A stretch of 64,000 bases of DNA, taken from the NCBI RefSeq assembly GCF_030812335.1, contig NZ_JAUSSN010000004.1, positions 248,001-312,000 of the forward strand, in the 5' to 3' direction. Positions 50,209 to 59,120 of the stretch are shown piece by piece. The notes under the pieces are model-generated. The model made no database searches. It saw only the letters and a list, made by a program, of their open reading frames with translations, and was not told the origin of the DNA. The translations under genes were made by a program, and so were the position numbers. Each line of letters starts with the position of its first letter. Position 1 is the stretch's first letter. The stretch is from Pseudarthrobacter oxydans. GTDB lineage: Bacteria; Actinomycetota; Actinomycetes; Actinomycetales; Micrococcaceae.

Positions 50209-52241
50209 CGCAGGAAGGCTGCTGCCACACCGGCGTCCACGGGGATGTGGAGTCCGGTGGTGTGGGACAGTTCGGCGCTGGTGAGGACCGCGGCGGCGTT
50301 CGCCACGTTCTCCGGCAGGACCTCGCGCTTGAGCAGCGTGCGCTGGGCGTAGTACTTGCCCAGTTCCTGCTCGTCCACTCCGTAGACTGCGGCGCGCTTG
50401 GCGCCCCAGCCGCCGGCGAAGATGCCGGAGCCGCGGACCACGCCGTCGGGGTTGATGCCGTTAACACGGATGCCGTATTCGCCCAGTTCGGCCGCGAGGA
50501 GCCGGACCTGGTGCGCCTGGTCAGCCTTGGTGGCGGAGTAGGCGATGTTGTTCGGACCGGCGAAGACCGAGTTCTTGGAGGAGATGTAGACGATGTCCCC
50601 ACCCATCTCCTGGTCGATCATGACCTTCGCCGCGGCCTTGGAGACCAGGAAGGAGCCCTTGGCCATGACGTTGTGCTGGAGGTCCCAGTCCTTCTCGGTG
50701 GTTTCCAGCAGCGGCTTGGAGATCGACAGGCCGGCGTTATTGACCACCAGGTCCAGTCCGCCGAAGGCGAGCACGGCAGCGTCAACGGCGGCGGCCACCT
50801 GCGCTTCGTCGGTCACGTCCGCCTGCACACCGATCGCCACGTCCGCGCCGCCGAGCTCCGCCGCGACGGCCTGGGCGTTCGCCAGGTTCAGGTCGGCAAT
50901 GACTACGCAGGCGCCGTCGGACGCTAACCGGGTGGCGATGGCCTTGCCGATGCCCGACGCCGCGCCGGTGACCAGGGCGATGCGGGAGGCGTGGGACTTG
51001 GGCTTGGGCAGCCTGGCGAGCTTGGCTTCCTCGAGGGACCAGTATTCGATCCGGAACTTCTCGGCTTCCTCGATCGGGGCGTAGGCGGAGATGGCCTCGG
51101 CGCCGCGCATCACGTTGATGGCGTTGAGGTAGAACTCGCCGGCGACGCGGGCGGTCTGCTTGGTGGCGCCGTAGGAGAACATCCCCACGCCCGGGACCAG
51201 GACGATCGCCGGGTCCGCGCCGCGCAGGGCCGGTGAGTCCGGGGTCGCGTGGCGGTCGTAGTAGGCCTGGTAGTCCTCGCGGTAGGCGCTGTGGAGTTCC
51301 TTGAGCCGTGCGACGGAGTCCTCGATCGAGGCATCGGCGGGCAGGTCCAGAATCAACGGCTTGACCTTGGTTCGCAGGAAGTGGTCCGGGCAGGAGGTGC
51401 CCAGGGCGCCCAGGCGCGGGTGCTCGGTCGCTGCCAGGAAGTCCAGGACGACGGCGTCATCGCTGAAGTGCCCCAGCTGCGGCTTGTCGGTGGACGCCAG
51501 CCCCCGGATTACCGGAGCCAGTGCAGCGGCCTTGGCGCGGCGCTCTGTTTCCGGCAGGGCACCGTAGCCGGGCAGCTTCGGCCCGAACGGTTCGTTTTTG
51601 CCGTTGTCCTTGATGTACTTCTCGGCCTGTTCGATGATCCACAACGAGTTGCTCTCGGCTTCCTCACTGGTGGCGCCCCACGCTGTGATGCCGTGGCCGC
51701 CCAGGATAGTGCCTATGGCCTGCGGGTTGGCGTCCTTGATCGCGGCGATGTCCAGGCCGAGCTGGAAGCCGGGACGGCGCCAGGGAACCCAGAGGACTTT
51801 GTTGCCAAAGATTTTAGTGGTCAGGGCTTCGCCGTCCGCGGCGGTGGCAACGGCGATCCCGGAATCCGGGTGCAGGTGGTCCACGTGTGCGGCGCCCACG
51901 AGCCCGTGCATGGCGGTGTCGATCGACGGCGCGGCGCCGCCCTTGCCGTGCAGGCAGTAGTCAAAAGCAGCCACCATTTCGTCTTCGCGCTCAACACCCG
52001 GGTACACGTTCTTCAGGGCGTTCAGCCGGTCCAGGCGCAGGACAGCAAGGTTCCCGGCCGTCAGCGTGCCGAGGTCCCCGCCGGAGCCCTTGACCCACAG
52101 CAGCTGCACGTCCTCGCCGGTCACCGGGTCCTTCTCGGTGCCCTTGGCCGAGGTGTTGCCGCCGGCAAAGTTGGTGTTCCGCTTGTCCGCACCGAGGCGG
52201 TTGGAACGGGAAATCAGGTCTTCAACAGTCTTGTTAGTCAT
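50205..52241 (-). CDS. bifunctional rhamnulose-1-phosphate aldolase / short-chain alcohol dehydrogenase
   Basis: A 678-residue fusion (YuxG/RhaEW type). Residues about 1-400 are a class II aldolase that splits rhamnulose 1-phosphate into dihydroxyacetone phosphate and L-lactaldehyde; zinc-ligand histidines are in AAHVDHLHPDSG and LGGHGITAWG. Residues about 430-678 are an SDR with VTGAASGIGKAIA, VNNAGLSISKP and the Tyr-Lys pair in AYSATKADQ, probably oxidising lactaldehyde. ATG at 52241 is 4 nt after the rhaI stop; the ribosome site is weak. The fusion explains why no separate rhaD or lactaldehyde dehydrogenase is seen. Confidence 0.93.
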   Translation of the reverse strand: MTNKTVEDLISRSNRLGADKRNTNFAGGNTSAKGTEKDPVTGEDVQLLWVKGSGGDLGTLTAGNLAVLRLDRLNALKNVYPGVEREDEMVAAFDYCLHGKGGAAPSIDTAMHGLVGAAHVDHLHPDSGIAVATAADGEALTTKIFGNKVLWVPWRRPGFQLGLDIAAIKDANPQAIGTILGGHGITAWGATSEEAESNSLWIIEQAEKYIKDNGKNEPFGPKLPGYGALPETERRAKAAALAPVIRGLASTDKPQLGHFSDDAVVLDFLAATEHPRLGALGTSCPDHFLRTKVKPLILDLPADASIEDSVARLKELHSAYREDYQAYYDRHATPDSPALRGADPAIVLVPGVGMFSYGATKQTARVAGEFYLNAINVMRGAEAISAYAPIEEAEKFRIEYWSLEEAKLARLPKPKSHASRIALVTGAASGIGKAIATRLASDGACVVIADLNLANAQAVAAELGGADVAIGVQADVTDEAQVAAAVDAAVLAFGGLDLVVNNAGLSISKPLLETTEKDWDLQHNVMAKGSFLVSKAAAKVMIDQEMGGDIVYISSKNSVFAGPNNIAYSATKADQAHQVRLLAAELGEYGIRVNGINPDGVVRGSGIFAGGWGAKRAAVYGVDEQELGKYYAQRTLLKREVLPENVANAAAVLTSAELSHTTGLHIPVDAGVAAAFLR

Positions 52242-52245
52242 TCTC

Positions 52246-53424
52246 TTATGCGCCCCATCCGGCTTGCTGGCCGCCGACGCGGTCCTCATTGATCTGTTTC
52301 TGGTATCCGCTGGCCTTGAAGGCGGCCATCGGGTCCGCGGGCAGGCCGCGGGATTCACGCCAGCCGGCCAGGATGGGGCGGACGTCGGTGTAGAAGGCGT
52401 CGTTGAAGACGCCGTTGGCGGCGAGGACATCCCCCTCGCGCTGGGCCTCGCCCAGGGCTGCGGTGTCCACGAGCAAGGCGCGGGCCGTCATTTCCTGGAC
52501 GTTCAGGACCGAGCGGATCTGGCCCGGGATCTTCTCTTCCAGGTTGTGGCACTGGTCGAGCATGAGGGCCACGTGTGAACTCTCTCCTGCGGACGTGCCG
52601 AAGCCGCCGCCGCGGATGACCTCGTACATGATGCGGAACAGCTGGAACGGATCGGCTGCTCCGACGATCAGGTCATCGTCCGCGTAGAAGCGCGAGTTGA
52701 AGTCGAAGGAACCGAGCTTGCCCAGGCGCAGCAGCTGCATCACGATGAATTCGATGTTGGTGCCCGGAGCGTGGTGGCCGGTATCGAGGCAGACCATTGC
52801 CTTGTCCCCCAGGGCCAGGGTCTGCGCGTAGGAGGTGCCCCAGTCCGGGACGTCGGTGTGGTAGAACGCTGGCTCGAAGAACTTGTACTCCAGCACCAGG
52901 CGCTGGTTCTCACCCAGGCCTGCGTAGATCTCCTGCAGGGACTCCGCGAGCCGGTCCTGCCGGCCGCGGAGGTCGTCCTGGCCGGGGTAGTTGGTGCCGT
53001 CCGCAAGCCACACCTTCAGATCCTGCGAGCCGGTGGCGTGCATGATCTCGATGCAGTCAAGGTGGTGCGCTATGGCCCGGCGCCGCACCGACTCGTTGGA
53101 GGAGGTCAGGGAGCCGAACTTGTACTCGTCATCCTGGAACGTGTTGGAGTTGACGGTGCCCAGGCCGACGCCGAGGCCCGCCGCGTACTCCTTCAGCGCC
53201 GCGTAGTCATCCACCTTGTCCCAAGGGATGTGCAGGGCAACGGTGGGAGCGAGCCCGGTCAGCTCGTGCACCTTGGCGGCGTCGGCGATCTTTTCCTGCA
53301 CGGTCCGCGGGGTGCCCGGCGTGCCGAACACCTTAAAGCGCGTACCTGAATTTCCATAGGCCCACGAAGGGACCTCGATGGCAAGCTCTCCGAGCCTGCC
53401 CAGCGCCGTTGCTACGTCATTCAT
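52246..53424 (-). CDS. rhaI: L-rhamnose isomerase
   Basis: A 392-residue TIM-barrel isomerase of the RhaI type found in actinobacteria and Pseudomonas, different in sequence from E. coli RhaA. It converts L-rhamnose to L-rhamnulose. Metal ligands are expected in VLEYKFFEPAFYHTDVPDWG (Glu), CLDTGHHAPGTNIE (Asp, His) and GSFDFNSRFYADDDL (Asp). It is the second gene of the rha operon. Confidence 0.93.
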   Translation of the reverse strand: MNDVATALGRLGELAIEVPSWAYGNSGTRFKVFGTPGTPRTVQEKIADAAKVHELTGLAPTVALHIPWDKVDDYAALKEYAAGLGVGLGTVNSNTFQDDEYKFGSLTSSNESVRRRAIAHHLDCIEIMHATGSQDLKVWLADGTNYPGQDDLRGRQDRLAESLQEIYAGLGENQRLVLEYKFFEPAFYHTDVPDWGTSYAQTLALGDKAMVCLDTGHHAPGTNIEFIVMQLLRLGKLGSFDFNSRFYADDDLIVGAADPFQLFRIMYEVIRGGGFGTSAGESSHVALMLDQCHNLEEKIPGQIRSVLNVQEMTARALLVDTAALGEAQREGDVLAANGVFNDAFYTDVRPILAGWRESRGLPADPMAAFKASGYQKQINEDRVGGQQAGWGA

Positions 53425-53508
53425 GATGGGATTCTTCCGGTCTGTGTAGCTGCGATTTGGGGTGTGGTGGTGTCGGTGCTGCGGCCCCGATGCTGGAGCC
53501 TCGGTGGA

Positions 53509-53865
53509 TCAGCTGGCCGTGGACTCCTCCGCTGCAAGCTGATCGTCAAGATTGAAGACTTCTTCAAGGAGCTGGAACCCTTCGTCGGGTGCCCGATCCG
53601 GGTTGTCCGGGTTGTCAAAAAGCGAGGCCATCTCGGCCTGCCAGCGCGCATTCACGCCTGCCAGAGCCATCCGGGCGCGAACAGCGTCGAAATCGTCGCA
53701 TTCCACGTAGCCGATGAGGAGGCCATCCTCGCCCAGGAAGAGCGAATAGTTGTTCCAGCCCGCGTCCTTCAGGGCCCGCAGCATCTCCGGCCACACGGCA
53801 GCATGCCGGCGCCGGTACTCCCCGATCAGCGCTGGTTGGACCGACGAACGGAAACACACCCTCAT
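53509..53865 (-). CDS. rhaM: L-rhamnose mutarotase
   Basis: A 118-residue protein. ATG at 53865 follows AGGAGA at 7 nt; a frame open to 53919 is not used. The family pattern is clear: MRVCFRSSVQPALIGEYRRR, HAAVWPEMLRALKDAGWNNY and GLLIGYVECDDFDA. It interconverts alpha and beta anomers of rhamnose to feed the isomerase. It is the first gene of the operon rhaM-rhaI-aldolase/dehydrogenase-rhaB-(AXE1), next to the LacI-type operator. Confidence 0.95.
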   Translation of the reverse strand: MRVCFRSSVQPALIGEYRRRHAAVWPEMLRALKDAGWNNYSLFLGEDGLLIGYVECDDFDAVRARMALAGVNARWQAEMASLFDNPDNPDRAPDEGFQLLEEVFNLDDQLAAEESTAS

Positions 53866-53890
53866 CTGCGACTCTCCTGAACTTTCCACT

Positions 53891-53921
53891 CTTTGAATCG
53901 TTTCATTGTTACGATTCAAAG
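53891..53921. promoter_or_regulatory. LacI-type operator of the rha operon
   Basis: CTTTGAATCGT (53891-53901) and ACGATTCAAAG (53911-53921) are a perfect 11-bp inverted repeat. It also contains two LacI-like sites 13 bp apart, TGAATCGTTTCA (53894) and TGTTACGATTCA (53907). It lies 26 nt before rhaM and 85 nt before the lacI-family gene, so it can control both. Confidence 0.8.
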
Positions 53922-54005
53922 TACTCTTGAATACAAGAAGGTGTCAAGCATTCCACCCAATGGACCACGGGGATTTCCTGCACCCGCAGATCAGCACGGA
54001 GAATC

Positions 54006-55037
54006 ATGAATCGCTCAGCCAGCATCAAGGACGTCGCCAACCACGCCAGTGTTGCCGTGGGCACGGTCTCCAACGTCCTGAACTACCCCGACAGGGTGTC
54101 CCAGCGGACCAAGGAGCGCGTGCTGCGTGCCATTGATGAGCTGGGCTTTGTCCGCAACGACGCCGCCCGCCAGCTCAGGGCCGGCCACAGCAGGACCATC
54201 GGGCTGATTGTGCTCGACGTCGGCAACCCGTTCTTCACCTCCGTGGTGAGGGCCGCCGAAGACGCCGCGGCACTCCAGGGCAGTGCAGTGCTGCTGGGCG
54301 ACAGCGGCCACAACGCCAGCCGTGAATCCAACTACATTGACCTTTTCCAGGAGCAGCGCGTGCAGGGCCTCCTGATCTCTCCCGTGGGTGACGTCACTGA
54401 GCGGCTGGATCTGCTCCGCGAACGCGGCATCCCCACCGTGCTGGTGGACCGGCTGGCCGACGAGAACAAGTACAGCTCAGTCTCGGTGGACGACGACGCC
54501 GGAGGTTACCTCGCTGCGCGGCACCTGCTGGACACCGGCCGCCGTCGGCTCGCCTTTGTGGGCGGCCCCACGACCATCCGCCAGGTGGCGGACCGCCTCC
54601 AGGGTGCGCAGCGGGCCGTGAAGGAAGAGCCGGATGCCACGCTGGAGGTTCTGGATTCCGCCGGGCAGACGGTGCTGGCCGGCCGCGGTGTCGGCAACCT
54701 GCTGGTGGAGCGGGGGCGCGGGGAGCTGCCGGACGGCATCTTCTGCGCCAACGACCTCCTGGCCCTGGGCGTGATGCAGTCCCTGACAATGACCCACACC
54801 CTGAGGATTCCCGAAGATATTGCGCTGATCGGTTACGACGACATCGATTTCGCCGTCTCAGCAGTGGTACCGCTCTCCTCCATTCGCCAGCCCACCGAGG
54901 CGCTGGGACGCACCGCCATCGAACTGCTGGCGGAGGAACTTGAATCGAACAACCCGGGGCACCGGGCAGTCATTTTCACTCCGGAACTGGTGGTGCGCCA
55001 GAGCACCGGTCCGGCGCGGAGCACCTCCGCCGGCTAG
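54006..55037 (+). CDS. LacI-family transcriptional regulator of rhamnose genes
   Basis: A 343-residue repressor with the N-terminal LacI helix-turn-helix (SIKDVANHASVAVGTVSNVL, hinge NYPDRVSQRTKERVLRAI) and a periplasmic-binding-like sugar domain (SRTIGLIVLDVGNPFFTSVV, GYDDIDFAVSAVVPLSSIRQ). Divergent from rhaM with a clear palindrome between them, it most likely represses the rha operon and responds to rhamnose or a derivative. A GGAG site precedes the ATG. Confidence 0.93.
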   Translation: MNRSASIKDVANHASVAVGTVSNVLNYPDRVSQRTKERVLRAIDELGFVRNDAARQLRAGHSRTIGLIVLDVGNPFFTSVVRAAEDAAALQGSAVLLGDSGHNASRESNYIDLFQEQRVQGLLISPVGDVTERLDLLRERGIPTVLVDRLADENKYSSVSVDDDAGGYLAARHLLDTGRRRLAFVGGPTTIRQVADRLQGAQRAVKEEPDATLEVLDSAGQTVLAGRGVGNLLVERGRGELPDGIFCANDLLALGVMQSLTMTHTLRIPEDIALIGYDDIDFAVSAVVPLSSIRQPTEALGRTAIELLAEELESNNPGHRAVIFTPELVVRQSTGPARSTSAG

Positions 55038-55119
55038 GTCCTGCCGCCTAATCGACTCCCGCAATTTTCTCTTGTCAGTTCATTCAAACAGTGGGAATCT
55101 GCTGGGAGGAGAGAGGTTC

Positions 55120-56523
55120 GTGAGTTCAGTGACACAAAGCCCTGAGATCGACGGCGTCGCCGTCGATGAACTTCAGACATCCTTTCGGGGCGACCTGGTC
55201 CGGCCGGGCGATGCTGGTTACGACGAGCACCGCAAAATATGGAACGGATCGATTGACCGCCGTCCCGCACTCATAGCGCGTTGCACCGGCGTCGCAGACG
55301 TGCAGGCTGCCATCCGGTTCGCGCGCTCGCAGGACCTGTTGGCCGCCGTGCGCGGGGGCGGACACAGCTTCCCCGGCTTGTCCGTCTGCGACGACGGCAT
55401 GGTCATCGATCTCGCGCCGATGAAGGGCGTCCAGGTGGACCCCGAGACGCGGATAGCCCGTGTCCAGGCGGGCGTGCTGCTTGGCGAACTCGACCTCGAG
55501 ACGCAGGCGTTCGGCTTGGCTGTCCCGTCAGGGATTGTCACCCACACCGGGGTTGCAGGGTTGACGCTGGGCGGCGGCATTGGCTGGGTCATGCGCAAAT
55601 ACGGACTCTCGATCGATCAGCTGCGGTCCGTGGAGGTGGTCACCGCCGACGGCGACCTGGTCAGGGCGAGCGAGAACGAGAACGCGGACCTCTTCTGGGG
55701 CGTGCGGGGTGGTGGCGGGAACTTCGGCATCGTCACCGGCTTCGAGTTCCGGCTGAATCCCGTGGGCCCGGACGTTATGGCGGGCCCCGTCTTCTGGGCG
55801 ATGGAAGATGCCCCGGAAGTGCTCCGCTTTTACCGGGACTGGATCGCGGATTGCCCCGACGAGCTCATGACCATCGCGGTGCAGCGGCGGGCCCCGGCGC
55901 TGCCCATCGTCCCTCCGGACCTGGTGGGCAAGCTCGTCATCGGGGTCACCGCCTGCTACGCGGGACCGGTCGAGGACGGCGAACGGGCCCTGCGGCCACT
56001 CAAGGAATTCGGTTCGCCCGTGCTCGATTTTTGCCGGCCCAAGCCGTTCCTGGAGCATCAGAAGACGTTTGATCCGTCGTTCCCGCACGGCTGGCATTAC
56101 TACGTCAGGTCCTGTGACGTCGCAGCCCTCAGCGACGAGGTCATCGACATCGTGGTGGAGCACGGCAGGCGCATCACTTCGCCCGTCACCAGCATCGCCC
56201 TATGGCAAATGGGCGGGGCGGTGGGGCGCATCGACGACGAAGCCACGGCATTCAACGGTCGCAACGCCGGGTTTACCTTCAACATCAATGGCAACAGCAA
56301 GACCGCCGAGGGTTTCGATGCTGAACGCCGGTGGGCCCGTGACTACTGGACCGCCCTGGCACCCCACCACACCAGCGTCTACGTGAACTTCCTCATGGAA
56401 GAGGGTGAGGGGCGGGTCAGGCAGGCCTACGGAGCCGCCAAATACGAGAAGCTCAAGACCCTCAAGCGCAAGTACGACCCGACCAACTTCTTCAGCCTCA
56501 ACCAAAACATCAAGCCCGGCTGA
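55120..56523 (+). CDS. FAD-binding oxidoreductase of the BBE / 6-hydroxynicotine oxidase type
   Basis: About 467 residues. The GTG at 55120 has GGGAGGA 9 nt upstream. The FAD_binding_4 domain has AVRGGGHSFPGLSV, where His82 should carry covalent FAD, and GLTLGGGIGWVMRKYGL. The position where bicovalent enzymes have a cysteine is not a Cys, so one covalent link is likely, as in 6-hydroxy-D-nicotine oxidase. The C-terminal BBE motif is KRKYDPTNFFSLNQNI. The substrate is unknown; family members oxidise sugars, alkaloids or phenolics. It follows the LacI gene by 80 bp. Confidence 0.9.
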   Translation: MSSVTQSPEIDGVAVDELQTSFRGDLVRPGDAGYDEHRKIWNGSIDRRPALIARCTGVADVQAAIRFARSQDLLAAVRGGGHSFPGLSVCDDGMVIDLAPMKGVQVDPETRIARVQAGVLLGELDLETQAFGLAVPSGIVTHTGVAGLTLGGGIGWVMRKYGLSIDQLRSVEVVTADGDLVRASENENADLFWGVRGGGGNFGIVTGFEFRLNPVGPDVMAGPVFWAMEDAPEVLRFYRDWIADCPDELMTIAVQRRAPALPIVPPDLVGKLVIGVTACYAGPVEDGERALRPLKEFGSPVLDFCRPKPFLEHQKTFDPSFPHGWHYYVRSCDVAALSDEVIDIVVEHGRRITSPVTSIALWQMGGAVGRIDDEATAFNGRNAGFTFNINGNSKTAEGFDAERRWARDYWTALAPHHTSVYVNFLMEEGEGRVRQAYGAAKYEKLKTLKRKYDPTNFFSLNQNIKPG

Positions 56524-56624
56524 CGACGTCTTCATGGACCGGAGAACGTCATGCCCGGGAACCTGCGGCCCTGGCGGCAAGGACGGCAACCGGGCCGTTC
56601 CGCCGGGAATGCGACGAGTCACCG

Positions 56625-57296
56625 CTAGATTTTCTCCACTCTGAGGTTCCGGTAGGCCGCCTTAAGCGGAGCCATCTGCCGGAACCCGAGGCGCCCGCCG
56701 GCCAGCACACTGTCCGACTGGTCCGTCCACTCAAAAAGTGTCAGCCCGTTGATGGAGAAGGCCACCTGCGGGCCGTCCTTCACCACTGCCATCCGGTAGA
56801 AATCCAGCGCATCCTCGGTGGGCGGCAGGGGATCGGCGCCTTGGGCCACCAGTTCAAAGCCGGCGCTTTTCCGGAGGTTGCAGGTGCGGAAGGCCCGCTC
56901 GGACGCGTGCTTGTGGCGGAAGTAGGACACGTGCAGCGCATCGATGTCGCCGGGGTGATACTGCGGGTAGTAGCCCGTCCGCGCTGCGAGCCCGGGCGAA
57001 AACAGGTCACGGCCGCCCTGCCCTTCAGCCGCAAAGAACACCATGGCCAGCCCCGGCTCAGCGAGGGGCAGGAACTCCCAGCTGATCCGGATGCCGTCCG
57101 GGAACTCCACGGGACACCAGAAGGTCCAGTGCGCGTGGTCCCCGAACTCTTCGTCGTGAAGGGACCCGGACAGCTCCAATGCACCGTCGCGGCTGCCCAC
57201 GTTCAACGGCCCCTCGGGCACCCAGTCCGCCACGTCCGCGGGGCCGGCGAGCGGGTTGTTGTACAGCAGCTCGCCGCCGGCGTGCGCCGCGCCCAC
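56625..57296 (-). CDS. DUF1961 family protein
   Basis: A 223-residue beta-sandwich (concanavalin-like) protein. The DUF1961 features include LLYNNPLAGPADVADWVPEG, DHAHWTFWCPVEFPDGI, YYPQYHPGDIDALHVSYFRH and SINGLTLFEW. No signal peptide is present. The family is usually found with pectin and rhamnogalacturonan degradation genes but has no defined activity. The GTG start abuts the stop of the acetylesterase gene with no spacing. Confidence 0.9.
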   Translation of the reverse strand: MGAAHAGGELLYNNPLAGPADVADWVPEGPLNVGSRDGALELSGSLHDEEFGDHAHWTFWCPVEFPDGIRISWEFLPLAEPGLAMVFFAAEGQGGRDLFSPGLAARTGYYPQYHPGDIDALHVSYFRHKHASERAFRTCNLRKSAGFELVAQGADPLPPTEDALDFYRMAVVKDGPQVAFSINGLTLFEWTDQSDSVLAGGRLGFRQMAPLKAAYRNLRVEKI

Positions 57297-58025
57297 CTAG
57301 CCCCGCACCCCCGCCGCCGTACCCGCCGCCGTCGTACGCCCCGCCGTCATGCCGTCCGGGGAGTCCGAACGGCCCGGGAAGCCCAGCCGCAGCAGCTGCG
57401 CGGCGACTTCTGCCGCCACCAGGGAGGCACCACTCTGGGAGAAGTGCGTGTTGTCCGCTAGCCCGGCCGGCCAGAAAGCGTGCTCGCCCGGGCCGAAATG
57501 GCAGAACAGGGACTTCGATTCCTCAACCCCGAGCTCCACATACCGCGCGCGCGTCCAGGAGTTAAGGTCAATGAAGGGCAGCCGCAGCTCGAGCGCGATC
57601 TCACGGACAACCTCCGGGTAGTCCTCCAGGCTCTCCTCAAGGACGCCGTGTGGGCCGGTGCCGTCCAGGAAGTGCCGGCGCTCCACCGAGGTGCAGAGCA
57701 CCGGCCCGGCGCCCAGGGCACGGACCTCCGCCACCATGGTGCGCAGGTTGGCCGTGTAGCCGGTCCTGGCCGCGAGGTGGGCCTTCTTCTGGTCGTTGTG
57801 CCCGAACTGGATCAGGACGAGGTCGCCAGCCTCCGCGGTTTCCAGGAGCTGCCCCCACAGCCCCTCCGCCCGGAAGGACTCCGTGCTGGCGCCGCCCTTG
57901 GCGAAGTTGTGTACGGCCGCCCACGAGTACACATGCTGGGGCAGTTGCGCACCCCATCCACTCATGGGGTACTCGTTAGTGGGACAGTTGGCCACGGTGG
58001 AATCTCCGGCGAGCAGGATTTTCAT
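57297..58025 (-). CDS. rhamnogalacturonan acetylesterase (SGNH, CE12 type)
   Basis: A 242-residue cytoplasmic SGNH hydrolase. It has nucleophile Ser in LLAGDSTVANCP, Gly in NFAKGGASTESF, Asn in LIQFGHNDQKKAH and the Asp/His pair in LADNTHFSQSGA. This fits the YesT/RhgT group that deacetylates rhamnogalacturonan oligomers. A Gly/Thr/Ala-rich tail follows. The neighbouring rhamnose pathway, DUF1961 and sugar ABC remnants fit a role in using pectin rhamnogalacturonan I. Confidence 0.9.
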   Translation of the reverse strand: MKILLAGDSTVANCPTNEYPMSGWGAQLPQHVYSWAAVHNFAKGGASTESFRAEGLWGQLLETAEAGDLVLIQFGHNDQKKAHLAARTGYTANLRTMVAEVRALGAGPVLCTSVERRHFLDGTGPHGVLEESLEDYPEVVREIALELRLPFIDLNSWTRARYVELGVEESKSLFCHFGPGEHAFWPAGLADNTHFSQSGASLVAAEVAAQLLRLGFPGRSDSPDGMTAGRTTAAGTAAGVRG

Positions 58026-58073
58026 GTTGTGCTTTCTGGTGGTCGGGGCAGCTCAGGGCGTGGATGCGGGCGG

Positions 58074-58857
58074 TCAGCCCTTGACGGAGCCGATGAGCAT
58101 GCCTTTGGCGAAGTGTTTTTGCAGGAAGGGGTAGAAGATCAGGATGGGCAGGGTGGCGACGACGATCACCGCGAACTTGATGCCCTGTACCGGCGGGATG
58201 TAGTTCGGGTCCACGTTTCCGGTGCCGAGCAGGTCCGAGGACGCGGTGACCTGGCGCAGGTACATCTGCAGGGTCCACTTCGAGTTATCGGACAGGTACA
58301 GCAGGGGCGACATGAAGTCGTTCCAGATCCCGACGGCGTAGAAGCGGGCAAACGTTGCCAGCACGGTTTGGAGAGCGGCAGCAGGATGCGCCAGAGGATC
58401 CCCACTTCGGTGGCGCCGTCCATCTTGGCGGATTCCTCCAGCTCGACGGGGAGCTCCTGGAAGAAGTTCTTGATGATGATCAGGCTGAACGGGTTGATCG
58501 CCGCTGGAAGGATCAGCGCCCAGTAGCTGTTGAGCAGGCCCAGGTCCTTGACCAGCAGGAACGTGGGGATCATGCCGCGGTCAGGATCAGCTGCACCACG
58601 GTACCCACCACAGTGACGAGCACGGTGGTGACCAGTGCCCGGATGAACGCCGGGGTGGAGAAGATGTATTCGTAAGCGCCGAGGCTGAACTGCTCCGGCC
58701 CGACGAAGAAGGCCCGCCGGGTGATCTCCGCTTCGGTGGCGAACGAGCCCGCGAAGACGTAGACGAACGGCAGCAGGGTGATGACGCCGATCAGGCTCAG
58801 GAAAACGTAGTTGGCGGCGTCGAAGATCCGCCCGCCGGTGGTGTTGTGAATCTTCAT
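58074..58857 (-). pseudogene. sugar ABC transporter permease (LplC/MalG-like), disrupted
   Basis: The frame starts normally at ATG 58857 (MKIHNTTGGRIFDAANYVFL) and runs through the first helices to VQLILTA. It then stops, and the sequence jumps directly to GMIPTFLLVKDLG in another frame; roughly 30-40 residues usual at this point are missing. A second lesion near 58365 lacks one base in LSKP/VLATFARFY. The rest (WNDFMSPLLYL to AKGMLIGSVKG) is intact in sequence. The EAA loop ELEESAKMDGAT is still present. The start overlaps the stop of the upstream permease remnant. The double damage makes it a pseudogene unless one lesion is an assembly error. Confidence 0.88.
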
Positions 58858-59072
58858 TAGAACAGTCCGCTCTGGTTGAGTCGCTTGGCCAGGGCGTTGG
58901 TGCCGAAGATCAGCACGATGCCCACCAGTGACTTGAACAGTCCCACTGCCGTCGAGTAGCTGGTGGCGCCCTGGGTGATGCCCACGAAGTACACATAGGT
59001 ATCAAAGACGTCGGCCACGGACCGGTTAAGGGCGTTGGATTTCAGGATCCACGCAGGAACGTGGACTTTCAC
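58857..59072 (-). pseudogene. sugar ABC transporter permease (LplB-like), C-terminal remnant
   Basis: Only about 65 residues of a protein normally near 310 remain: NALNRSVADVFDTYVYFVGI, then TAVGLFKSLVGIVLIFGTNA and KRLNQSGLF, the C-terminus typical of LplB-type permeases. Upstream of about 59050 the similarity ends and the glycerate-kinase gene region begins 50 bp later. The solute-binding protein and most of this permease have been lost. It overlaps the next permease by TAATG, the original operon junction. Confidence 0.88.
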
Positions 59073-59120
59073 ACCGTCCGGCTAATTCCTGCAAGGAAGC
59101 TGAGAAACCGCTACCGGAGA

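Noticed and set aside
58074..58857. Programmed frameshifting in the sugar permease gene
   Set aside because: The first break also lacks a stretch of usual sequence, so this is deletion plus frameshift, not recoding; no slippery site is seen.
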